Origin: an uncultured Sphingomonas sp.
GTDB lineage: Bacteria; Pseudomonadota; Alphaproteobacteria; Sphingomonadales; Sphingomonadaceae
NCBI RefSeq assembly: GCF_913774285.1
Contig: NZ_CAJYHX010000019.1
Coordinates: forward strand, 124,001-188,000
Length of the DNA stretch: 64,000 nt
Direction of reading: 5' to 3'
The stretch's first letter is position 1, and the number at the start of each line of letters is the position of its first letter. Below are positions 41,931 through 52,241 of this stretch, piece after piece. A model generated the notes under the pieces. It saw nothing but the letters and a program-made list of their open reading frames with translations. It did no database searches and was not told the DNA's origin. The position numbers and the translations under genes were made by a program.

Positions 41931-42434
41931 TCAAGCCTCGCCATTCTCATCGGTTTCGCCCGCCGGGCTGCGCCGCTCGATCCGGCCGAGCAGGTCGAGC
42001 AGCAGCGCGCGCTCGGCGCCGCTCAGATCGGCCAGCATCCGGTTCTCATGCACCTCGATGCGCGCCACTGCGTCCGCCAGTGCCGCGATGCCGGCCTTGG
42101 TCACGGTGAGCGAGAAAGCGCGGCGATCGTTCACGTCCACCACGCGATCGATCAGCCCCTTTTCGACGAGGTCGTTGATCAGCGCGACCATGTTGGCGCG
42201 CTTGATGCCCAGCATGCGGCCGGCCGCGCCCTGGTTGATCCCGGGGTTGGCCTGCACGATGGCGAGAACCGCCAGCGGCACCTGGCGAAGCCCGGTGCCC
42301 TCCATCGCTGCGGTGAAATCGGCGGAGAAGGCGCTCAGCGCCCGCCGTAAATGATAGCCCACCAACGGCGCCAGCGCGCCCAGCATTTCCCCTGACATGG
42401 CAAGGGGAAAGCCATGTTTCCCGGGCGGCGTCAA
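41931..42434 (-). CDS. MarR family transcriptional regulator (start may be ~42398)
   Basis: NPGINQGAAGRMLGIKRANMVALINDLVEKGLIDRVVDVNDRRAFSLTVT winged HTH. Confidence 0.88.
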   Translation of the reverse strand: MTPPGKHGFPLAMSGEMLGALAPLVGYHLRRALSAFSADFTAAMEGTGLRQVPLAVLAIVQANPGINQGAAGRMLGIKRANMVALINDLVEKGLIDRVVDVNDRRAFSLTVTKAGIAALADAVARIEVHENRMLADLSGAERALLLDLLGRIERRSPAGETDENGEA

Positions 42435-42477
42435 TCGGCGCGGATCAAAGCCTTCGCAGGAAAGTGCAGGACCAAAG

Positions 42478-42514
42478 AAAAACGGCGCGCCGCGGGGTGC
42501 GGAACGCCGTTTTC
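42478..42514 (-). terminator. Rho-independent terminator of gltA
   Basis: On minus strand AAAACGGCG..CGCCGTTTTT hairpin followed by T tract. Confidence 0.75.
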
Positions 42515-42551
42515 TTCAAGCCATGTCCGGGGCGAACCCCGGGGCGCACGC

Positions 42552-43835
42552 TCAGCGCTGGCTGACGGGCACGTAGTCGCGCTGCGTCGGGCCGGTGTAG
42601 AGCTGGCGCGGACGGCCGATCTTCTGCTCGGGATCCGAGATCATCTCGTTCCACTGCGCTACCCAGCCGACGGTGCGGGCGAGGGCGAACAGTGCGGTGA
42701 ACATCGTCGTCGGGAAGCCGATCGCCGACAGGATCACGCCCGAATAGAAGTCGACGTTCGGGAACAGCTTCTTCTCGACGAAGTAATCGTCCTTGAGCGC
42801 CATTTCCTCGAGCTGCAGCGCGACTTCGAACACCGGATCGGTGACGTTGAGCGCGGCGAACACTTCGCGCACGGTCTTCTGCATGACCGTAGCGCGCGGA
42901 TCGTAGTTCTTGTACACGCGGTGGCCGAAGCCCATCAGGCGGAACGGATCGTTCTTGTCCTTCGCGCGGGCGATGAATTCGGGGATGCGCTCCGGACGGC
43001 CGATCTCGTGCAGCATGTTGAGCGCGGCTTCGTTCGCGCCGCCATGCGCCGGGCCCCAGAGGCAGGCGATGCCGGCCGCGATGCAGGCGAACGGGTTGGC
43101 GCCCGACGAACCAGCGAGGCGCACGGTCGAGGTCGAGGCGTTCTGCTCGTGATCGGCGTGGAGGATGAAGATGCGGTCCAGCGCCTTCTCCACCACCGGG
43201 TTCACTTCATATTCCTCGGCCGGCACGCCGAAGGTCATGCGCAGGAAGTTGCCGGTATAGCTCAGGTCGTTCTTCGGGTAGAGGAACGGCTGGCCGACGC
43301 TGTACTTGTATGCCATCGCCGCGATCGTCGGCATCTTGGCGATCAGGCGGTGCGACGCGATCATGCGCTGCTGCGGATCGGTGATGTCGGTCGAGTCGTG
43401 GTAGAAGGCCGAAAGCGCGCCGACCACGCCGCACATCACCGCCATCGGGTGCGCGTCGCGACGGAAGCCGCGGTAGAAGGTCGCCAGCTGCTCGTGCAGC
43501 ATGGTGTGACGGGTGATCGTGCTCTCGAACTTGGTCAGCTCGTCCTGCGTCGGCAGCTCGCCGTTGAGCAGCAGGTACGAAACTTCCATGAAGCTCGACT
43601 GCTCGGCCAGCTGGCCGATCGGGTAGCCGCGGTGAAGCAGCACGCCCTGGTCGCCGTCGATGAAGGTCAGGCCCGACTCGCAGCTCGCGGTCGAGGTGAA
43701 ACCAGGATCGTAGGTGAAGGCGCCGGTCTGCGCATAGAGCTTGCGGATATCGACGACGTCCGGGCCGGTGCTGCCCTTGAGGACGGGATATTCGACGTCT
43801 TTCCCCGCAACGTGCAGTTTGGCGGTATCGCTCAT
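42552..43835 (-). CDS. gltA: Citrate synthase
   Basis: [66 protein letters not shown]. Confidence 0.97.
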   Translation of the reverse strand: MSDTAKLHVAGKDVEYPVLKGSTGPDVVDIRKLYAQTGAFTYDPGFTSTASCESGLTFIDGDQGVLLHRGYPIGQLAEQSSFMEVSYLLLNGELPTQDELTKFESTITRHTMLHEQLATFYRGFRRDAHPMAVMCGVVGALSAFYHDSTDITDPQQRMIASHRLIAKMPTIAAMAYKYSVGQPFLYPKNDLSYTGNFLRMTFGVPAEEYEVNPVVEKALDRIFILHADHEQNASTSTVRLAGSSGANPFACIAAGIACLWGPAHGGANEAALNMLHEIGRPERIPEFIARAKDKNDPFRLMGFGHRVYKNYDPRATVMQKTVREVFAALNVTDPVFEVALQLEEMALKDDYFVEKKLFPNVDFYSGVILSAIGFPTTMFTALFALARTVGWVAQWNEMISDPEQKIGRPRQLYTGPTQRDYVPVSQR

Positions 43836-43862
43836 GTAGTCGTCCTTTCCTTCGACCCGTTT

Positions 43863-44163
43863 TCAGGCGGGTGTACGCATCTGATCTGCGAAGCGGGGGA
43901 GGGTCTCCTCGGTTCCCGGCATCGCCTGGGGGCCGAAGATAGCCGGAGAAGTTCGGCGGCCGGTTAACGCCGCACGCAGCGGCTGCGCCATGTCGCCGAG
44001 CTCCAAGCCCGTTTCGTCCGCGACGGTGCGTACCGCCGCTTCGAGCGCCTCCGTATCCCACGTTACCAATCCGTCAAGCGCGGTCTGCAACCGAGGGGAG
44101 CGGGGGCGCGGCTCGCCCTCTAGCAGAGCGCTTGCCGCTTCGTCCAATGTACGTGGGCGCATG
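43863..44163 (-). pseudogene. Truncated remnant of glutamyl-tRNA synthetase C-terminal domain
   Basis: RPRTLDEAASALL..DTEALEAAVRTVADETGLELGDMAQPLRAALTGRRTSPAIFG resembles GltX anticodon-binding domain; no catalytic domain upstream. Confidence 0.65.
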
Positions 44164-44454
44164 CGAAAAAGAAGCGCTTCGGGCCTGCCGCGACCGCAGA
44201 AAAACCGGAGGCCAAGCGCGTTCGTCCGTATGCTGCGCTGCAAATCATCCGCGCCGAGTCGACGTTGAGCGCGGCGAGCAATGCGGTCCCCGTCGCCATG
44301 CCATCCCCCCACATCCTTGATACTAGCAAGGAAGCCGGAATGGTTCTTCGCGTTCCCGACTTTGTGCCGGTTCGGTGTGCTCTGCCGCGGTACTGGGTCA
44401 GTGATCGGTTCTGGGTCAGCAAGCGTTGCTTTCTTCTGTTGCGCCCGCGCCCGC

Positions 44455-46653
44455 ATGATCGCAGTCTTTCGCGCCATGGCCCGTCCCGCCGCTGCGGCCC
44501 CGTTCCTGGGGCTTCCAAGCCTTCACATGGGGGGCTGGTTGCGATTCCCCAAGGGACCTCCCGGCATCTGGGGGATGGTAGAACGCTGGCTGGAGGCCGA
44601 GCGCGGGCAGTTGCCCCTCTGGGTGCCGATCGCCTTTGGCGGCGGGATCGCTGGCTGGTTTCTGCTGTCCGGGCCGCAGCAATGGATTGGCTTCGTCGTC
44701 GCGGCGCTGGGTGCGGCCGGGGTCGGCGCCGTGCTTCCCGGGCGGAGCGGACGGGCGCTGCTGGTGGGCGGGCTGCTGGTTGCCGCCGGCTGCGGGGCGA
44801 TCTGGTGGCGCGCGGCGCATCTCGCCGCGCCGGTGCTGGCACGGCCGCAGGTGGCGCGCTTTGATGCCGCGGTGCTGCGTATCGAGTCGCGCCCGGCACG
44901 CGGCCTGGTGCGGCTGGTTCTCGCGCCGGTGCGCCGCGCCGATCTGCCGCCGCGGCTTCGGGTGAATGTCGACGCCGCGGCGGTGCCCGCAGGGCTAGCG
45001 GCGGGCGCACTGGTGGCGTTGCGGGCGCGGCTCGTCCCGCCACCCGGGCCATCGGTGCCCGGCGCCTATGATTTCCGGCGGGTCGCCTGGTTCGACGGGA
45101 TCGGCGCCACCGGCAAGGCGCTCGACCGGGTGACGCTGCTCCGCGCGCCGCCGCGCCGCGGGCAGGACCTGCGCGCGGCCCTCTCCGCCCATATCGAGTC
45201 GCGCCTGCCGGGTAGTGCCGGCGGCATCGCCAGCGCGCTGGCCACGGGCGACGAGGGCGCGATTTCCGAGGACGACAGCGAAGCCATGCGGCGCGCGGGG
45301 CTCGCTCACCTCCTCTCGGTAAGCGGCCTCCACGTTACCGCCGTCACCGGCGCGGCGATGCTGGTGGTCCTGCGGCTGCTGGCGCTGAGCCCGTGGCTGG
45401 CGCTGCGGGTGCGGTTGCCGCTGGTCGCGGCGGGGGCAGGGGCCCTCGCCGCGATCGGCTATACCTGGCTCACCGGCGGGCAGGTGCCGACGATCCGCTC
45501 CTGCGTCGCCGCGTTGCTGGTGCTGGTCGCGCTGAGCCTGGGGCGCGAAGCGCTGACGCTGCGGCTGGTGGCGGCGGGCGCGATGGTGGTGCTCCTCCTG
45601 TGGCCGGAGTCGATCGCTGGCCCCAGCTTCCAGCTGAGCTTCACCGCGGTCGCCGCGATCGTAGCGCTGCACGAGAGCCCGCATATGCGCCGCTGGTTCG
45701 AGGCGCGCGAAGAGGGGCTTGCCCGGCGCGTCGCGCGGGGGGCGGGATCGCTGCTGCTCACCGGCTTGGTGGTCGAGCTGGCGCTGATGCCGATCGGACT
45801 GTTCCATTTCCACAAGGGCGGGCTCTATGGCGCGATGGCGAACATTGTCGCGATCCCGCTCACGACTTTTATCGTGATGCCGCTGGAGGCACTGGCGCTG
45901 GTTGGAGACGTGGTCGGGGTTGGGGCGCCCTTTTGGTGGCTCACCGGCAAGGCGATGGCGCTGCTGCTGTGGATCGCGCACAGCGTGGCGAGCGCGCCCG
46001 GATCGGTCGCCGTGCTGCCGGTGGTGCCGGCGGCGGCCTTCGCCTTGATGGTGCTCGGCGGGTTGTGGCTCGGCCTGTGGCGGACGCGCGTGCGTATCGC
46101 TGGACTGGCGCCGCTGCTTGTAGGGGCTTCCTGGTCGCTGGCGACACCCGGCCCGGACCTGCTGGTTACCGGGGACGGGCGGCATGTCGCGCTGCGCATG
46201 GACGACGGTAGCCTGGCGCTGCTCCGCGACCGCGCTGGCGACTTCACCCGCCAGGTGCTGGGCGAGAATGGCGGGGTCGAGGCCGATGCGCTGGCGGCGC
46301 TCGCCGAACGCCCCGATGCGCGGTGCAGCCGCGACCTGTGCGTGACCGAGGTGGTACAGGGCGGCCGGCGCTGGCGCGTGGCGGCCACCCGCAGCGTCTA
46401 TCCGGTAGCGTGGCGCGAACTCGTCGCGACCTGCGCATCGAGCGACATCGTCGTCAGCGAGCGGCGGTTGCCGCGCGCCTGCCATCCCCGCTGGCTGCGG
46501 CTCGATCGGCGGGCGCTCGACAGCACCGGCGGGGTTGCGGTCACATTCGCGAGCGGCACGGTTCGCACCGTTCACACGGGCGCGCTCCAGCCATGGCTTG
46601 ACCCACCCACCGTCCAGCCCCCATTCAGCGCGGCGAAGGGAAATCGACAATGA
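44455..46653 (+). CDS. comEC: ComEC/Rec2 family competence protein (start uncertain)
   Basis: LAHLLSVSGLHVTAVTGAAML, multi-TM, ComEC-type N-terminal domain. Confidence 0.9.
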   Translation: MIAVFRAMARPAAAAPFLGLPSLHMGGWLRFPKGPPGIWGMVERWLEAERGQLPLWVPIAFGGGIAGWFLLSGPQQWIGFVVAALGAAGVGAVLPGRSGRALLVGGLLVAAGCGAIWWRAAHLAAPVLARPQVARFDAAVLRIESRPARGLVRLVLAPVRRADLPPRLRVNVDAAAVPAGLAAGALVALRARLVPPPGPSVPGAYDFRRVAWFDGIGATGKALDRVTLLRAPPRRGQDLRAALSAHIESRLPGSAGGIASALATGDEGAISEDDSEAMRRAGLAHLLSVSGLHVTAVTGAAMLVVLRLLALSPWLALRVRLPLVAAGAGALAAIGYTWLTGGQVPTIRSCVAALLVLVALSLGREALTLRLVAAGAMVVLLLWPESIAGPSFQLSFTAVAAIVALHESPHMRRWFEAREEGLARRVARGAGSLLLTGLVVELALMPIGLFHFHKGGLYGAMANIVAIPLTTFIVMPLEALALVGDVVGVGAPFWWLTGKAMALLLWIAHSVASAPGSVAVLPVVPAAAFALMVLGGLWLGLWRTRVRIAGLAPLLVGASWSLATPGPDLLVTGDGRHVALRMDDGSLALLRDRAGDFTRQVLGENGGVEADALAALAERPDARCSRDLCVTEVVQGGRRWRVAATRSVYPVAWRELVATCASSDIVVSERRLPRACHPRWLRLDRRALDSTGGVAVTFASGTVRTVHTGALQPWLDPPTVQPPFSAAKGNRQ

Positions 46654-47510
46654 TCCGGATTCTGCTTGCCGTCTCGGCACTTGGCCTTTCGTCCCCGGCG
46701 CTGGCACAGGGCACCGACTGGGCCAAGACCCGCGCCGAGTGGAACCAGCCCATGGCGCCGTTCCGGATCCTCGGGAACGTCCACTATGTCGGCACGGCAG
46801 GGATCTCCGCCTATCTGATTACCAGCCCGCAGGGGCACATCCTGATCGACGGCGGCATGCCCGAAAGCGCACCGCTGATCGCCGCGAACATCGAAAAGCT
46901 GGGCTTCAAGCTCACCGACGTGAAGATCCTGCTGATCAACCACGCGCATTGGGATCACGAGGGCGGATTGGCCGAGCTCAAGCGGCGCACCGGCGCGCGA
47001 CTGCTGGCGAGCGCGGCCGACACGCCGGCGCTGGAGGCCGGCAAATCCGACTATCGCCCGGACATCGGCATCGCGGCGCCGCCGGTGAAGGTCGACGGTC
47101 AGCTGAAGGACGGCGAGGAGATCCGGCTGGGCACCAACACGCTGGTCGCGCATCTGACGCCGGGGCACACCAAGGGCTGCACCAGCTTCACCATGCAGGT
47201 GCCCTCGGGCGGGGACAGCCTGACGGTGCTGTTCGCCTGCAGCCTCAGCGTCGCCGATCAGCCGCTGACGCCGGGCCATGGCTATGACGCCGCACCCGCC
47301 GACTTCCGCGCCACCTTTGCCAAGCTGCGCGCGACCCAGGCGGACGTGTTCCTCAGCTTCCACGCCGAGCAGTTCGACCTGGCCGCCAAGCGCGCCAAGC
47401 AGGTGGCGGGCGATGCCGAGGCGTTCGTCGATCCGGGGGAATTGGCGCGTCGGTTGGACGCAGCGCAGAAGGCGTTCGAGGCTGCGGCAAAGGCCGGGGG
47501 GGCGAACTAG
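46650..47510 (+). CDS. Subclass B3 metallo-beta-lactamase
   Basis: Signal peptide; INHAHWDHEGG (HxHxDH), TPGHTKGCTSF, FLSFHAEQFD; start overlaps comEC stop. Confidence 0.85.
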   Translation: MIRILLAVSALGLSSPALAQGTDWAKTRAEWNQPMAPFRILGNVHYVGTAGISAYLITSPQGHILIDGGMPESAPLIAANIEKLGFKLTDVKILLINHAHWDHEGGLAELKRRTGARLLASAADTPALEAGKSDYRPDIGIAAPPVKVDGQLKDGEEIRLGTNTLVAHLTPGHTKGCTSFTMQVPSGGDSLTVLFACSLSVADQPLTPGHGYDAAPADFRATFAKLRATQADVFLSFHAEQFDLAAKRAKQVAGDAEAFVDPGELARRLDAAQKAFEAAAKAGGAN

Positions 47511-48120
47511 GGCGTCGACGTCTGTGCCGGTTGCCATCATCGGGATGCGGTGCGGCGGCCCAGCGATCTGGTCGGCAGGGCGCTTGTCCGCAGGGGCTGC
47601 GCGGACACTCGCGCACCGGCAAGGCGGTGGCGGGGCGCTCAGGCCGTACCACGCAGGAGGTGTCGTCCGGCACGCGGCGACCATAGCCGCGTGGGACGTC
47701 GCGCTGCTTGTCGAGCAGCAGTAGCACGATCGCGCGCCATTCGATCCGGCGCGATCATGGCCGCTCCTGCCGAAGCGGTGTCGAGTCTGGCCGAACTAGG
47801 GATAGGCTTGTGTTCGCCTGCATCCTCGGTCGCTTGCTGCAAATCGACAACGCTCTTCTGCCCGACCGGCAAGGGTGGTTGTCGGATGCGCGCGTGCCCT
47901 CAGCGCCCCGATCGAATCCCTCAGGCGCAGGTCAGGCGGTTATGGCAGGATGGGGCGAGGCCGAGGGTATATGCGCAGGCGGCCCCGGTCCCACCCGTTG
48001 ACAACGCTACCACGCGAACCGGCAAAGAACGCCGCATTGTCACGCGCTCGCCCGTCGACGGCGCTGCCCCTCTTGCGAGGGCATGGGAACCCAGCCGCGC
48101 ACCCTCTCTGCCTGCACGAT

Positions 48121-49089
48121 CTAGGGCGCCTGCCTGGAAACTTGCGCCTGCTCCTCGGACTTCGCCTTGACGATGCTCCGCGTGATCCGACCTTGCGTGA
48201 TGCCCGCGAATTCCGTGTCGCGCTGGGCATAGAGGCCCCGCAGATAGCCGCGGTCGAAGGCCGTCATTTCCACCGGTGCGGGACCGGAACCTGCATCGAA
48301 CAGCGAGAGAATGGTTTCGGGGCTGCCCGCGCGCGGTGGGTGCACCCCACCGAGCGCCCGCATCGCGACATAATCGCCAATCTGGCTGGGCGCCTTGCCG
48401 ACGACGGCAGCGCGCTCGATCAACACGATGGCGGCTAGCGTGTCGCGGCGGATGGAAGGCGCGATTCGCGTTGCGATCGGGATCCTCAAAATCCCGTCGG
48501 GACCGATGGGTTGCCCGTCCGCGCCGCGAACCTCGCTGTTGCTCCATGCTCGCACCGGTCCCGGTTCGCGCACGATCTCCCGGATTTCGCTGGGCGAGCG
48601 ATCCCCGAAGACCCACCATTTGCGCCGGACCAACGCGGCGACCTGGTCGCCAACGCCGTCGACGAACAGCACATACACGTTTGGCGTGCAGCGATCACCG
48701 GCGAGCTTCAGCCCGGCCAGTTCGGCGTCCAGTGCCAGCCGATAGCCGATATGCTCTAGCGTTCGCCGGGGAAGCCCGGCGGTTCCGAAGCAGACGGAGA
48801 CGTTGAAGCGCGGCAGCGGCCCATCCGACACATAGGGGGTGATCGCGCGGGACAGCGACTTGATCGCTTCCTTGGGCGGAAGCGGCCGTCCGGTAACGAT
48901 GATCGGGTCCGCGGAGGGTCCCGCGGCGTGCGTGACGACGGCGCCCGATGCGGGAGCGCTCTGCGGTGCGGTGGGCGCCTGTTGTACGGTAGCAGTCCGT
49001 TCAGCAGGAGAACGCTGCTGTGCGGCGGCTGTACCGCAGGCCAACAGGTCCACCGCCACCGCGATCATCGCCCAACGAACCGAATCCAT
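48121..49089 (-). CDS. Secreted hypothetical protein
   Basis: Signal peptide MDSVRWAMIAVAVDLLACGTAAAQQ; long coherent ORF (with IIVTGRPLPPKEAIKSLSRAITPYV). Confidence 0.7.
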   Translation of the reverse strand: MDSVRWAMIAVAVDLLACGTAAAQQRSPAERTATVQQAPTAPQSAPASGAVVTHAAGPSADPIIVTGRPLPPKEAIKSLSRAITPYVSDGPLPRFNVSVCFGTAGLPRRTLEHIGYRLALDAELAGLKLAGDRCTPNVYVLFVDGVGDQVAALVRRKWWVFGDRSPSEIREIVREPGPVRAWSNSEVRGADGQPIGPDGILRIPIATRIAPSIRRDTLAAIVLIERAAVVGKAPSQIGDYVAMRALGGVHPPRAGSPETILSLFDAGSGPAPVEMTAFDRGYLRGLYAQRDTEFAGITQGRITRSIVKAKSEEQAQVSRQAP

Positions 49090-49249
49090 CGCGCCGCCCT
49101 CCAGCAATTTCGCCCGAAGACATGCCACAATTTGCGGCGGCTATGAACAAGATTGCATTGGCACCAAGATACGTGCAGGCTTCAGCCAAGATTAGAAACG
49201 GCAGGGCGGGCCGCTGATGCGATCTCCGCCCCTAGACGCACACCGGAGA

Positions 49250-49927
49250 TCAGTAGCGCCGAAGCAGTCCCGCCAATCGCCCCTGTACGCGCACCTGATC
49301 CGGGCGGTAGCGTTGCGGTGTATAATCACGGTTCGCCGGATCGAGCCGGACCATTGCGCCTTCCTTGCGGAAATACTTCAGCGTCGCCTCGGCATCGTCG
49401 ATCAGCGCGACGACGATCTCGCCGTCCCGCGCGGTCTCGGTGCGGCGGATCAGCGCATAGTCGCCGTCTAGGATGCCCGCCTCGACCATCGAGTCACCCG
49501 CCACTTCGAGCGCATAATGTTCTCCAGCGCCGAGCAACGCGGCGGGGACCGGGAGCATGGTCGAGCCTTCGAGCGCCTCGATCGGCGTACCCGCGGCGAT
49601 GCGGCCGTGCAGCGGGATCTCCACCACGTCGTTGGCCGGGGTGGGGAGCGCGGCCGGGGCGGCGGTGGTGCTCGCCGACTTGGGCGCCTTGGCCGCCGGC
49701 TTGCGCTCGCCGCGTTCGGGCATGCGCAGCACCTCCAGCGCGCGGGCGCGGTTGGGCAGGCGGCGGATGAACTCGCGTTCCTCCAGCGCGCTGATCAGGC
49801 GGTGCACGCCCGACTTCGACTTGAGATCAAGCGCCTCCTTCATTTCCTCGAACGAGGGCGATACGCCCGTCTCGGCAAGACGGTCGGAAATGAAGCAGAT
49901 CAGCTCGTGCTGCTTGCGCGTGAGCAT
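49250..49927 (-). CDS. lexA: LexA repressor
   Basis: [67 protein letters not shown]. Confidence 0.96.
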   Translation of the reverse strand: MLTRKQHELICFISDRLAETGVSPSFEEMKEALDLKSKSGVHRLISALEEREFIRRLPNRARALEVLRMPERGERKPAAKAPKSASTTAAPAALPTPANDVVEIPLHGRIAAGTPIEALEGSTMLPVPAALLGAGEHYALEVAGDSMVEAGILDGDYALIRRTETARDGEIVVALIDDAEATLKYFRKEGAMVRLDPANRDYTPQRYRPDQVRVQGRLAGLLRRY

Positions 49928-49945
49928 CCAATCCTCCGGGGTCCA

Positions 49946-49960
49946 GAACAGACTGGGAAC
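49946..49960 (-). promoter_or_regulatory. Alphaproteobacterial SOS box upstream of lexA
   Basis: GTTC-CCAGTCT-GTTC on minus strand, 19 bp upstream of lexA start. Confidence 0.85.
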
Positions 49961-49985
49961 GTTTATGCAATGTTCCGAGGCGCTG

Positions 49986-51167
49986 TCAAGCGATGTCGAG
50001 GATTTCCACCGAGTCGGAGCTATTTGCGGCTGGCGCATGGGGCGGACGCACGATCAGGCAGGTGCTGCGGGCGAGCGTGCGGAGCATCGAGCTGTCCTGG
50101 ATTGCCGAGGCATGGACGCGCCCGTCGATCAGTGCGGCGCGCAGGTAATCGGTGCGCGGACCATTGGCCGGGAGCGGCTCGCCGAGGATCGCGGTGCGCC
50201 CCTGCGGGAACGGATCGGCGGCGCCGGAACGGTGCGCGATCAAGGGCTTGGCGAAGAGCAGCGCGGTGACGAACACCGATACCGGATTGCCCGGCAGGCC
50301 CAGTACGACCATGTCGCCGCGCTTGCCGGCCATCATCGGCTTGCCCGGGCGGAGCGCGATCCGCCAGAAGTCGATGGTCGCGCCGGCGGCTTCCAGTGCG
50401 GGCCGGACCAGGTCGTGATCGCCCACCGAGGCACCGCCGCTCGTGATCAGCAGGTCGGCCTCGACGGTGGCGAAGGCGTGGGTGAGGGCGCCCAGATCGT
50501 CGGGCAGGATGCCGAGATCGACGATCTCGACCGGCAGATCGGCGAGCTGCGCGGCGAGCATGGTGCGGTTCGATTCGGGCAGCTGGGCGGGCCCCACAGG
50601 CGCGCCCGGTGCGACCAGCTCGTCGCCGGTTGCGGCGATCGCGACGCGGACCTTGCGCCGGACGGGCAGGGTGGCATGGCCGCCGATCGCCGCCAGCGCG
50701 ATCCGGGCGGGGGTGAGCCGCTCGCCCGCCGCTATCAGCGCGTCGCCCTGCGCGAAGTCGAGCCCGCGGCGGCGGGTGTTGCGACCCAGATAGGGCGGGC
50801 CCTCGCCATCTAGGCGCAACTGCTCGCCGTCGCGCGCTGCCTCTTCCTGGACGAGCACCGTGTCCGCGCCCGCGGGCATCGGCGCGCCGGTGAAGATCCG
50901 CACCGCTTCTCCCGGCGCGACCGTGCCTGCGAAGCCCGAGCCCGCCGCACTCTCGCCGATCACGGCCCAAGGTCCGGGCAGGTCGGCGAAGCGGATCGCA
51001 TAGCCGTCCATCGCCGAGAGGTCGGTCTCGGGCTGGGTGCGGCGCGCGATCACCGGCTCGGCGGCCCAGCGGCCGACGGCGTCCGCCAAGGGGACCGTCT
51101 CGAGGGGCGTGGGGCCGGCAAGAGCGAGCAGCCGCGCTTGGGCCTCGGCAATGGGAAGAAGTGCCAT
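49986..51167 (-). CDS. moeA: Molybdopterin molybdotransferase MoeA
   Basis: [60 protein letters not shown]. Confidence 0.95.
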   Translation of the reverse strand: MALLPIAEAQARLLALAGPTPLETVPLADAVGRWAAEPVIARRTQPETDLSAMDGYAIRFADLPGPWAVIGESAAGSGFAGTVAPGEAVRIFTGAPMPAGADTVLVQEEAARDGEQLRLDGEGPPYLGRNTRRRGLDFAQGDALIAAGERLTPARIALAAIGGHATLPVRRKVRVAIAATGDELVAPGAPVGPAQLPESNRTMLAAQLADLPVEIVDLGILPDDLGALTHAFATVEADLLITSGGASVGDHDLVRPALEAAGATIDFWRIALRPGKPMMAGKRGDMVVLGLPGNPVSVFVTALLFAKPLIAHRSGAADPFPQGRTAILGEPLPANGPRTDYLRAALIDGRVHASAIQDSSMLRTLARSTCLIVRPPHAPAANSSDSVEILDIA

Positions 51168-51208
51168 CTCGTCCGATTGAGCGCGGCGGCGCGGCGATGC
51201 AAGCGGCT

Positions 51209-52180
51209 TCAGCCGGTGCGGCGGCTCGCGGTGAGCAGGCGCAGGTCGCTGTCGCGCAGCGGCATGCGGAATTCGGCGAGCGTCCGGCCGTGCCGCGCCC
51301 GCAGCACCCGTGCCGGACCGCCGCCGATCTCCGGGAGCGCCACCCATAATGCCGCCCCCGGCGCAAAGGCCTGGCGCGCCTCGAACTCGACCTGCTGAGC
51401 GGTGAGCGCATGGATCCGGCAGTTCCACCAGCCCACGCCCTCCCGCACCCGGCCGGGAAGGTCGAGCCGGAGCGCCAGCTTGTCCTGCAGCAGCCCGTCT
51501 GCATCGCTCCCGCCGGCCTGGGGGGCGGGGGCCTGCTGGATGCCGCGCAGCCAGGGGAACAAAGTCTGCCAGCCCAGCTCCTCGGCGAAGAAGATGCCGG
51601 CGGTCTCGCCCGCGATCCAGCGCACCGTGCCTTCCAGCGGACGCAGTCCGTCGAACGTCAGCTGCACCGCCTCGTCGACGGCGAGCCCGCGCGCCTCGAC
51701 GCCGACGCCGCCTTGCGAGATGTCGCGGGTGCGGAGCTGCTCGACGTCGCCGCCGCGATGCACGCCGACGGTGTGGCGCAGCTCGATGCGCGGCAGGCGG
51801 CGGCGCTCGGCGGTGGCGCGGGCGAGGTTGCGCGCGACCATCCCCAGCACGTCCACCGGCGCGTCGAAGGCGAGTCCCGCCTCGTTGCCGTCGGACCAGA
51901 GCGTGCGGCCGATCAGCGGCTCGGCAGACCCGAGGTGCAGCCGGATCGGCATCGCCTCGGCCAGCGCGCGCTCGACGCGCAGACGGGCGCCGGCGCGGCC
52001 GATCCAGTGGATGCCGCAGTCGAGCAGTTCGCCATCCCAGGCGAGTTGGCCTGCATCGAGCCCGTCCGCCGCCGCGGCGCTGGGCGCGCGCGGTGCAGGC
52101 AGGTCGTGCGTCAGGCTGAAGATCGTCGCGGACGTTCGCCCCGAATCCATGCTGTCGTTCCGTCCCAAGGAGGACAGCAT
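51209..52180 (-). CDS. PilZ domain-containing protein
   Basis: RRRLPRIELRHTVGVHRGGDVEQLRTRDISQGGVGVEARGLAVDEAVQLTFDGL. Confidence 0.75.
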   Translation of the reverse strand: MLSSLGRNDSMDSGRTSATIFSLTHDLPAPRAPSAAAADGLDAGQLAWDGELLDCGIHWIGRAGARLRVERALAEAMPIRLHLGSAEPLIGRTLWSDGNEAGLAFDAPVDVLGMVARNLARATAERRRLPRIELRHTVGVHRGGDVEQLRTRDISQGGVGVEARGLAVDEAVQLTFDGLRPLEGTVRWIAGETAGIFFAEELGWQTLFPWLRGIQQAPAPQAGGSDADGLLQDKLALRLDLPGRVREGVGWWNCRIHALTAQQVEFEARQAFAPGAALWVALPEIGGGPARVLRARHGRTLAEFRMPLRDSDLRLLTASRRTG

Positions 52181-52241
52181 GCAGGCCGGGCACTGAAACC
52201 GCGGTTAAGCGGCAGGGTTGCGAAAAGCCTAACGCCGGGCG

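Noticed and set aside
49986-52193. 735-aa ORF suggesting a fusion upstream of MoeA
   Set aside because: N-terminal half is an alternative frame of the PilZ gene; MoeA starts at 51167
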